NCBI GenBank assembly: GCA_009839535.1
Contig: VXPN01000348.1
Coordinates: forward strand, 1-5,010
Reading direction: 5' to 3'
DNA length: 5,010 nucleotides
Origin: Boseongicola sp. SB0662_bin_57
Lineage (GTDB): Bacteria > Pseudomonadota > Alphaproteobacteria > Rhodobacterales > Rhodobacteraceae
In this document: positions 1-4,939 of the stretch, piece by piece
How positions within the stretch are numbered: the stretch's first letter is position 1
Layout: every line of letters begins with the position of its first letter
The notes under the pieces: generated by a model
Database searches by the model: none
What the model was told of the DNA's origin: nothing
The model's input: the letters and a program-made list of their open reading frames with translations, nothing else
Made by a program: the position numbers and the translations under genes

Positions 1-528
1 TTTCTCGGCGAGTCGCGGCATGATCTCCACGAAATTGCAGGGCCGGTGGCGATTGTCGAACTGGAAGGCGAGAATCTCGTCCCATGCGTCCTTGCAGGCG
101 CCGGGGCTGCCGGGCAGCGCAAACAGGTAGGTTCCGTTCGCCACGCCGCCGCAGGCGCGGCTCTGGACCGCCGAGGTGCCGATCTTCTTCATCGAGACCT
201 GCGTGAAGACCGTGCCAAAGGCGTCGATTTCCTTTTCGTAGACGTCCCTGTGTGCCTCGACGGTCACGTCGCGTCCCGTCAGCCCGGTGCCACCGGTCGA
301 GAGGATCACGTCAATGTCGTCGCGCTGGCTCCATTCTCGCAGCAGTGCCGCGACATGTGCACGTTCATCGGTCACGACTTCGCGGGCCGCGAGCTCGTGG
401 CCCGCATCCTCGATGCGCTTGGCGAGCACGTCGCCCGAACGGTCATCCGCCCGGCTTCGCGTGTCGCTGACGGTCAGCACGGCGATGCGAACAGGGATGA
501 ATTCGCGGGATTCGTCGACGCCGTTCAT
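1..528 (-). CDS. moaB: Molybdenum cofactor biosynthesis protein B (MoaB/MogA fold), 3' end cut by window
   Basis: MoaB belongs to the MoaB/MogA family, which acts on molybdopterin in molybdenum cofactor synthesis; in many bacteria it adenylylates molybdopterin before metal insertion in the cytosol. The 176 visible codons cover essentially the whole domain (E. coli MoaB is 170 aa). Visible marks are the family N-terminus EFIPVRIAVLTVSDTR (residues 9-24), the glycine-rich binding loop STGGTGLTGRD (77-87) with conserved Asp87, GTSAVQSRA, and ALPGSPGACKDAW (137-149), followed by RPCNF near the C-terminus. No stop appears before base 1; the protein probably ends a few codons outside. The ATG at 528-526 overlaps the TGA of the upstream lysE gene as ATGA and has a good Shine-Dalgarno sequence 8 bases upstream, so coupled translation is likely. 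Assignment to the family is secure; MoaB versus MogA rests on length and on the N- and C-terminal motifs. Confidence 0.93.
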   Translation of the reverse strand, partial: MNGVDESREFIPVRIAVLTVSDTRSRADDRSGDVLAKRIEDAGHELAAREVVTDERAHVAALLREWSQRDDIDVILSTGGTGLTGRDVTVEAHRDVYEKEIDAFGTVFTQVSMKKIGTSAVQSRACGGVANGTYLFALPGSPGACKDAWDEILAFQFDNRHRPCNFVEIMPRLAEK

Positions 529-1145
529 GCGCGCCGTCCTTCCAGCACGAGGCGGAGCGCCAGGGTGGCGAAGATGGAAGCGGAAAGGATGCGAAGGACC
601 TGTCCGACCGTTGGCGTTCGGGCCATCAGGTTGGCGATTCTGCCAGAGAATGCGCCGACGGCACCGTTGATGATGAATCCTCCGACAGCGATGACTGCAC
701 CCAGTATCAGGAATTGCGGCAGAACGGCGCGGCCAGGATCCACGAATTGCGGCACGAATGCCAGGATGAAAAGGGCGACCTTGGGGTTGGTCAGGTTCAC
801 GATCAGCCCGTCCCCGAAGGCCCGGGCATGACGGATGTCGGGCATGTCACGCGCGCCGAGCGGCGTACGAAGGGCTTTCCATGCCAGCCAGAGCAGATAG
901 GCGACGCCAGCATATCGGATCACGTCGAACAGGATCGGATGCTGGGCCACCAGGTAGCCGAGGCCAAGGCCTGCCAGCGTCACGTGCACCATTGCGCCGG
1001 CGGAGACCCCTGCCGAAGCCGCGATGGCTGCGCGCGCGCCGGCGCGTGCACCTTGCGCAAGGCAGAAGAGCATGTCGGCGCCGGGCGTAAGGTTCAATGC
1101 CAGTGCAGTCGGAATGAAGGCGACCATGATCAGCGGCTCGATCAT
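525..1145 (-). CDS. LysE/RhtB-family amino-acid or metabolite exporter
   Basis: This is a 206-residue inner-membrane protein of the LysE/RhtB translocator family, whose members export amino acids such as lysine, homoserine, threonine or leucine. The length matches the family (about 200-210 aa). Hydrophobic segments lie at about 5-20, 38-66, 70-92, 113-135, 142-165 and 185-202, fitting the usual five to six helices. The N-terminal signature is NLTPGADML (18-26), with Ala23 where PGPD is more usual. The second-half signature is NLTNPKVALF (117-126) followed by FVPQFVDP (130-137). The substrate cannot be read from sequence. The ATG at 1145-1143 overlaps the TGA of the metallophosphoesterase gene (ATGA), and its own TGA overlaps the moaB start the same way. 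The upstream bases contain only a weak ribosome site, so expression probably depends on coupling. Confidence 0.92.
   Translation of the reverse strand: MIEPLIMVAFIPTALALNLTPGADMLFCLAQGARAGARAAIAASAGVSAGAMVHVTLAGLGLGYLVAQHPILFDVIRYAGVAYLLWLAWKALRTPLGARDMPDIRHARAFGDGLIVNLTNPKVALFILAFVPQFVDPGRAVLPQFLILGAVIAVGGFIINGAVGAFSGRIANLMARTPTVGQVLRILSASIFATLALRLVLEGRRA
537..543 (-). promoter_or_regulatory. Shine-Dalgarno sequence of moaB
   Basis: On the minus strand this reads GGAAGGA, 8 bases before the ATG at 528. It is the strongest ribosome binding site among the coupled genes of this operon and lies inside the last codons of lysE. It supports the moaB start and suggests that moaB can also recruit ribosomes independently of termination at lysE. 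Confidence 0.7.
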
Positions 1146-1741
1146 GGCTCAATCTCGAAGACGCGGCCCGAGGGACCGAGATTGCTTACCAGGGTCTTGC
1201 CGATCTGTCCCGACCGACCCCAGGAATCGTGGATATGGCCGCATAGCGCCAGCTTTGGCTGAATGCGCTCGATCGCTTCGCGGATGGATTCCGATCCGAC
1301 GGACATTCCATTCGACGTCGCGTCCGCGACACCCTTTGGCGGCGAGTGCGTGACAAGGATGTCGGCGGCTTGGCATCGCTGCAGCATGTCGGCGGCGGCG
1401 GCCTCGTCCAGGTCGCATGACCAGGGGCCGAATGGCGTGACGGGCACGCCGTATCCGAGGCCGAACAGGCGCAGCCCTCCGAATTCGGTTCCCTCGCCAT
1501 GAAGCACGATCGCGCCGGCTCGCGTTGCGTTGCGAAGTTCTCCCGCGCTCTCTGCATTTCCCGGCACGACGACCATCGGGCATCGGATGCCGTCCAGCAT
1601 GCGCATGGCATTGTAGAGCCCTTCCCGCATGTTGCAGAAGTCTCCGGCCCCGATAACCAGATCCGCCTCCTGGCTCATTGAGACCAGGGCATCTGCCTTC
1701 GCCTTCGAATGGTGCAGGTCGGAGAAGGCGAGGATGTTCAT
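1142..1741 (-). CDS. Calcineurin-like metallophosphoesterase, substrate unknown
   Basis: This is a compact 199-residue cytosolic protein with the metallophosphoesterase motifs in order: SDLHH (7-11, metal ligands Asp8 and His10), GAGDF (31-35, bridging Asp34), GNAES (61-65, metal ligand Asn62), THSPP (131-135, His132) and CGHIH (167-171, His169 and His171). The set of metal ligands is complete, so a di-metal centre is expected. The usual GNH[DE] motif reads GNAE: Ala63 replaces the histidine that protonates the leaving group in many relatives. There is no signal peptide or membrane segment. The family hydrolyses phosphomonoesters, phosphodiesters or nucleotides, and nothing here fixes the substrate. 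The start ATG overlaps the TGA of the uracil-DNA glycosylase gene (ATGA), with AAGGA 12 bases upstream; its stop overlaps the lysE start. Confidence 0.9.
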   Translation of the reverse strand: MNILAFSDLHHSKAKADALVSMSQEADLVIGAGDFCNMREGLYNAMRMLDGIRCPMVVVPGNAESAGELRNATRAGAIVLHGEGTEFGGLRLFGLGYGVPVTPFGPWSCDLDEAAAADMLQRCQAADILVTHSPPKGVADATSNGMSVGSESIREAIERIQPKLALCGHIHDSWGRSGQIGKTLVSNLGPSGRVFEIEP

Positions 1742-2490
1742 TTCCTGAGCCTGTCCTTGAGGCTGAGAAGATCAGCCCATGTCTCGCGTTTGGCTTCCGG
1801 CGTGCGCAGGAGGTAGGCGGGATGGAACATCGGAAGCGTCGGCTTGCCCAGAGCCATCTTCCAATTTCCCCGCAGCCTCGTGATTCCGCGCTGTCCGAGT
1901 AGCGCCAGGCAAGCGTGGTTGCCCATGGCGACGATCAGGTCGGGGCCGGCGAGTTCGACATGCCGTTCGAGAAAGGGCAGCATCATCTTCATTTCTTCAG
2001 GTTTCGGGTCGCGGTTCTGCGGCGGCCTCCAGGGCAGCACGTTGGCAATGTACAGCGCCTTTTCGCTGTCTGATTCAGTGCGAAAAAGGCCGATGTGGCT
2101 GAACATCAGGTCCAGCAGCTGTCCTGCACGTCCCACGAAGGGTCGGCCTTCGATGTCTTCGTCACGTCCCGGGGCTTCGCCAACGATCATCACCCGCGCA
2201 TTGGCATTGCCGTCCGAGAACACGAGCTGCTTTGCGCCGCGCTTGAGGTCACAGTGTTCGTAGGCTTCCATGGCTGCCCGGAGTGCTGTGAGATCGACCG
2301 CCGCCGTGGCTGCGGTCCTTGCGACAGCGACGGAGTCGATGTCCGGCTCAGCCTCTCGGGCTGGCGCCTGCCTTGGTGGCGCTTCCGCCTTCGGCAGCGA
2401 AGTCCGGTCGACCGGCGAATCCTGAATCGCTTCGTCCGCACCGCACGCGATCTGCCATTCGAGGGTCGCTTTCATTGCCTGGAATTCCAT
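1738..2490 (-). CDS. Uracil-DNA glycosylase, family-4-like, most Fe-S cysteines absent
   Basis: Uracil-DNA glycosylases remove uracil from DNA and start base-excision repair. Counting from the ATG at 2490 (250 aa), residues 1-25 (MEFQAMKATLEWQ...) form a small N-terminal segment, about 26-63 is a Pro/Ala-rich linker, and the catalytic domain follows. Motif 1 is GEAPGRDED (104-112), the loop NVLPWRPPQNR is at 150-160, and motif 2 is HPAYLLR (223-229). Classical family 4 enzymes hold a [4Fe-4S] cluster with four cysteines. Here only Cys80 (EHCDLK) aligns; the others are replaced by Tyr77, by Trp154 (PWRPP), and by Met/Leu before PFL. I prefer the ATG at 2490 over a TTG at 2535 because homologues, as I recall them, begin just before the LEWQ motif. 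No strong ribosome site is visible. The stop overlaps the next start (ATGA). Confidence 0.9.
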   Translation of the reverse strand: MEFQAMKATLEWQIACGADEAIQDSPVDRTSLPKAEAPPRQAPAREAEPDIDSVAVARTAATAAVDLTALRAAMEAYEHCDLKRGAKQLVFSDGNANARVMIVGEAPGRDEDIEGRPFVGRAGQLLDLMFSHIGLFRTESDSEKALYIANVLPWRPPQNRDPKPEEMKMMLPFLERHVELAGPDLIVAMGNHACLALLGQRGITRLRGNWKMALGKPTLPMFHPAYLLRTPEAKRETWADLLSLKDRLRK

Positions 2491-2559
2491 GTTGGCAAAG
2501 CTACGCGGGAGTGGTCTCGGGGACAATGCTTGCAAAGCCTTCGGACATCAATTCCAGGC
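2477..2559. repeat. 10-bp inverted repeat spanning the udg start codon
   Basis: GCCTGGAATT (2477-2486) and AATTCCAGGC (2550-2559) are perfect reverse complements separated by 63 bases. The low-coordinate arm covers udg codons 2-5 and sits just inside the ATG at 2490-2488. A transcript reading through from plsY would contain both arms and could pair over the start region; a transcript starting near 2516 would lack the upstream arm. The remainder of the 137-base gap (2491-2627) holds no ORF and no T-tailed terminator hairpin that I can see. Confidence 0.45.
2523..2551 (-). promoter_or_regulatory. Weak sigma-70-like promoter candidate for the udg-mpe-lysE-moaB operon
   Basis: On the minus strand TTGATG (2551-2546) and CATTGT (2528-2523) are separated by 17 bases, matching the TTGACA/TATAAT consensus at 4 of 6 and 3 of 6 positions. 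Transcription would start near 2516, leaving a leader of about 26 bases to the ATG at 2490. The 137-base gap after plsY is the natural place for an operon promoter, but the match is poor and the call rests mainly on position. Readthrough from plsY is an equally good explanation. Confidence 0.22.
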
Positions 2560-2627
2560 CCGGGTACCGCGGCAGCATGCCCGAGGGGCCCGGACTTGTG
2601 TGGCCTGATGGCCGGGCGGACCGGTAC

Positions 2628-3242
2628 CTACGGCTCGTTCCGCGTCACCCGCGGCTCGGTGCCGTCGATCAACCGCCGGATGTTGGCGCGGTGCGACCAG
2701 AAGACGACAGTCGCCATGAGGAGTGTTGCCACGACCAATTGGCCTTGCCCGAGCAGGAGGGTCGCTGCTGGCGCGAGTGCGGCGGCCACGAGCGCCGACA
2801 GGGAAGAGATTCGCGAAACGAGAAATGCGCCGAGCCAGACAGCCATCGCCACGAGCCCGACCAGGGCGCTGAATCCTGCCAGGGCGCCAAGCAGGGTTGC
2901 CACGCCCTTCCCGCCCCGGAAGCCTAGCCAAACGGAGAAGACATGGCCCAGGAACGCCGCGAGCCCGGCAATCTGTGCGGCGTCTTCGCCGGCAACCGTT
3001 CTCGCGACAACGACCGCGACCAGGCCCTTCGCGGCGTCAAGGAGCAATGTCGTCAACGCGGCGGCCTTGGAGCCGGTGCGCAGGACATTGGTGGCCCCGA
3101 TGTTGCCGGACCCGATTCCGCGCGGGTCGGGCAGGCCGAATGCATGCGACACGAGCAGCCCGAAAGGAATTGACCCCGCCAGATAGGCCAGCAAGGCCGT
3201 GACCAGGATTTCCGCAACGGATGTGTCGAATTCCGGCATCAT
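2628..3242 (-). CDS. plsY: Glycerol-3-phosphate acyltransferase PlsY
   Basis: PlsY is an integral inner-membrane enzyme that transfers the acyl chain of acyl-phosphate to glycerol-3-phosphate, giving lysophosphatidic acid, the first committed step of phospholipid synthesis when paired with PlsX. The 204-residue length and motifs fit well: SIPFG (24-28) in the first membrane segment, DPRGIGSGNIGATN (39-52), GHVFSVWLGFRGGKGVAT (99-116), and the C-terminal SHRANIRRL (183-191) ahead of GTEPR. Hydrophobic segments lie at about 10-32, 63-82, 89-108, 113-143 and 146-181. Two ATG codons lie in tandem at 3242 and 3239; GGGAG (plus-strand bases 3247-3251) is 4 or 7 bases upstream, so the second ATG may be the true start. 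The gene stops with TAG. It follows the dihydroorotase-like gene by 51 bases, a pyrC-plsY order that I recall as common in alphaproteobacteria. Confidence 0.96.
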   Translation of the reverse strand: MMPEFDTSVAEILVTALLAYLAGSIPFGLLVSHAFGLPDPRGIGSGNIGATNVLRTGSKAAALTTLLLDAAKGLVAVVVARTVAGEDAAQIAGLAAFLGHVFSVWLGFRGGKGVATLLGALAGFSALVGLVAMAVWLGAFLVSRISSLSALVAAALAPAATLLLGQGQLVVATLLMATVVFWSHRANIRRLIDGTEPRVTRNEP

Positions 3243-3246
3243 CTGT

Positions 3247-3251
3247 CTCCC
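3247..3251 (-). promoter_or_regulatory. Shine-Dalgarno sequence of plsY
   Basis: The minus strand reads GGGAG here, 4 bases before the ATG at 3242 and 7 bases before the ATG at 3239. The more normal spacing favours the second ATG, giving a 203-residue protein beginning MPEFD. The 51-base gap upstream holds no terminator or clear promoter, consistent with cotranscription with the preceding gene. Confidence 0.6.
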
Positions 3252-3293
3252 GCTCGGGCAAGCGTGGTGCGGGCAGTGTTCGCGGCAGGCGTC

Positions 3294-4574
3294 TCAGTCC
3301 GACGCACCGCCCGGGGTCTCTGTCCGTCGGCCTGCAACCCAGGTGCCGAGAACCCTTCCCTGCAGCCGGGCCTCGTCGAAGGGCGTGTTCTTGGATTTCG
3401 AGTGCAGCTTGAACCGGTCAAGCACGAATGGCGCATCGGGATCGAAGAGAACCAGGTCAGCGGGCGCGTCGATGCCGAGGCGGCCTGCCGCGAGCCCGAG
3501 CCGTGTTGCCGGCGAAAGCGACAGGGCGCGCCAAAGCGTCGGCAGGTCAAGATGGCTCGCATGGACCAGACGCAATGCCGCGGGAAGAAGCGTCTCGAGG
3601 CCAATTGCTCCCGACGCCGCCTCCTCGAAGGGCAAGCGCTTCGATTCCTCGTCCTGTGGCGTGTGCATCGAACTTATGATGTCTATCAAGCCGTTCGCCA
3701 CGGCGTCCACGACCGCCAGCCGGTCGTCCTCTGAGCGCAGCGGCGGCTTGACCTTGAAGAACGTCCGATAGTCGCCGATGTCGATCTCGTTCAGGGTCAG
3801 GTGGTGGATCGAGACTCCGGCAGTGATGTCCAGTCCTGCCTGCTTGGCGCGTTCGAGGCGGCGGAGCGCACGCGACGTGGTCACCTGGTCGGCGTGGTAC
3901 CTTGCGCCTGTCATTTCGACGACGGCAATGTCACGATCAAGGCCCATTCGTTCTGCCAGCGGCGAGACCGAGGGAAGCCCCCTGAGCGCCGCGAACTTCC
4001 CGCTTGTGGCGGACGCCCCGGATGAGAGTTCCGGCTCCTGCGGGTGCCCGATCACGAGGGCGCCAAGCGAAGCCGCATAGGCCATGCAGCGGGCGAAGAC
4101 CTTGGTGCTCTGAACGACTCGGTCGCAGTCGGAAAACGCCACGGCACCCGCATCAAGAAGGAATCCGATTTCGGCCATTTCGCGACCGTCGCGGCCACGG
4201 GTCAATGCTGCCATGGGCAGGACGTTGACGGGCGAGGCCTCATTCGCCCTTCGGCGAACGAACTCCAGTACTTCGGGCGTGTCGATGGCCGGCAGCGTGT
4301 CCGGTCGGGTGACCATTGTCGTAATTCCGCCTGCTGCCGCGGCCATGCCGGCGGTGCGGAAACTCTCCTTGTGGCGTTCGCCGGGTTCACTGACCTTGAC
4401 GCCGATGTCGATGATGCCTGGTGCCAGGCACTTCCCGTTGCAATCGATCCTTTCCGCATCGTCCATGCCTTGCGGACCAACGATGACACCGTCGCGAACC
4501 GCCAGGGTTCCGGTCTTGTCGGTCCCCTTCTCGGGATCGATCAATCGGGCATTCCGGAAGATCAGCGAGGCCAT
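3294..4574 (-). CDS. Dihydroorotase-family protein with degenerate active site (PyrX / PyrC' type)
   Basis: The 426-residue chain has the full class I dihydroorotase layout: an N-terminal beta domain (IFRNARLIDPEKGT, 5-18), a TIM-barrel amidohydrolase core, and a C-terminal tail with SKNTPFDEARLQG (394-406) and PADLVLFDPDAPF. The catalytic residues are largely gone. The metal-binding DxHxHxR reads DIGVKVS (56-62), with Gly58, Lys60 and Ser62 in place of His, His and Arg. The usual NTxP reads DTLP (92-95). The histidine of the CHVST-like strand is Gln230 (ADQVTT), and the catalytic aspartate of TDHAPH is Met303 (SSMHTPQ). In Pseudomonas an inactive homologue (PyrC') is a structural partner of aspartate carbamoyltransferase PyrB, and that is the likely role here. 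pyrB is not in the visible upstream sequence. The ATG at 4574 fits the family N-terminus, although no strong ribosome site precedes it. Automated pipelines would probably label it pyrC. Confidence 0.9.
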   Translation of the reverse strand: MASLIFRNARLIDPEKGTDKTGTLAVRDGVIVGPQGMDDAERIDCNGKCLAPGIIDIGVKVSEPGERHKESFRTAGMAAAAGGITTMVTRPDTLPAIDTPEVLEFVRRRANEASPVNVLPMAALTRGRDGREMAEIGFLLDAGAVAFSDCDRVVQSTKVFARCMAYAASLGALVIGHPQEPELSSGASATSGKFAALRGLPSVSPLAERMGLDRDIAVVEMTGARYHADQVTTSRALRRLERAKQAGLDITAGVSIHHLTLNEIDIGDYRTFFKVKPPLRSEDDRLAVVDAVANGLIDIISSMHTPQDEESKRLPFEEAASGAIGLETLLPAALRLVHASHLDLPTLWRALSLSPATRLGLAAGRLGIDAPADLVLFDPDAPFVLDRFKLHSKSKNTPFDEARLQGRVLGTWVAGRRTETPGGASD

Positions 4575-4929
4575 GGGCGTCAGGTGTCAGAACTGCAACA
4601 GAATCTCAAGGGAATTGTCCGGAACGCCGGACTGCCTTGTGCCGCGTCCCTGGCGAGGCGCATTCACGCTTCGCAGGCCCGTCGCCGGGCGGCCTCCACC
4701 TGCAAATGCGCCAAACCCGGCACCTCGTCACCTGCTGTTGCACCAAACAGCTCAACTGCCGACTGGCCGGGACACGCACGATCTGCACGCCGAAGGAGCG
4801 CCACTTCGCATGCTCGGACCCGAATTGCCGCTGCGGAAGACCTCGACCGCACGATTGCGGTCGATGCCGGCATGATTGCCGAAACGAGGTCGAAGCTCTT
4901 GCGTGATCGCCAGATATCCGGACGGCAGG
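4575..4929. other. 355-base intergenic region without a supported gene
   Basis: This stretch separates the flavoprotein stop from the PyrX start. Several frames on both strands stay open, as expected at this G+C content, but none has a family motif, a good start with a ribosome site, or convincing composition. The least bad patch is on the plus strand at about 4815-4943, ending in a TGA at 4941-4943; its third-position G+C is roughly 70%, but it has no recognisable product. On the minus strand a short frame ends in a TGA (LEILLQF then stop) about 13 bases before the PyrX ATG, the position where a pyrB stop would be expected, but it opens only about 45 codons earlier. The region also carries the inverted-repeat cluster listed separately. 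No clear sigma-70 promoter or T-tailed terminator was seen. Confidence 0.6.
4839..4891. repeat. Nested inverted repeats able to form a three-way junction
   Basis: Three perfect complementary pairs nest together. P1 is GACCTCG (4839-4845) with CGAGGTC (4885-4891). P2 is ACCGCA (4846-4851) with TGCGGT (4856-4861), closing a CGAT loop. P3 is CGGCA (4868-4872) with TGCCG (4877-4881), closing a TGAT loop. P2 abuts P1 with no unpaired base; the other junctions are CGATGC (4862-4867) and AAA (4882-4884). Alternatively P2 extends to a 9-bp hairpin (TCGACCGCA/TGCGGTCGA, 4843-4864), competing with part of P1. No T-run follows on either strand, so it is not a standard terminator. It may be RNA structure in the PyrX leader, or paired DNA operators. 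The pairings are read directly; function is unknown. Confidence 0.5.
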
Positions 4930-4939
4930 TCACCTGCCG
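4923..4939. repeat. Perfect inverted repeat over the flavoprotein stop codon
   Basis: CGGCAGG (4923-4929) and CCTGCCG (4933-4939) are perfect reverse complements flanking TCA, which on the minus strand is the TGA stop of the incoming gene. The transcript would form a 7-bp GC-rich hairpin with the stop codon in its loop. There is no downstream T-tract, so a classical intrinsic terminator is unlikely, but the hairpin could stabilise the 3' end of the mRNA. Confidence 0.5.

Noticed and set aside
46..831. Plus-strand open frame of 261 codons opposite moaB and lysE
   Set aside because: It is a mirror of two clearly recognisable minus-strand genes and has no domain signal of its own.
2491..2535. 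Upstream TTG start extending the glycosylase by 15 residues
   Set aside because: The added residues lack family resemblance and TTG has no ribosome site; the ATG at 2490 fits the family N-terminus better.
2581..2627. Possible terminator after plsY (GGCC-rich short dyads)
   Set aside because: The dyads are only 4-5 bp and no T-tract follows on the minus strand.
2095..3186. Plus-strand open frame of 363 codons across udg and plsY
   Set aside because: It lies antisense to two well-supported genes, has arginine/serine/proline-rich low-information composition and no family motif. Long antisense frames are common at this G+C content.
4637..4906. Cysteine-rich plus-strand frame of 89 codons beginning at TTG
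   Set aside because: The cysteines do not form a regular zinc-finger spacing, the start is weak with no ribosome site, and cysteine codons arise readily from TGC-rich sequence.
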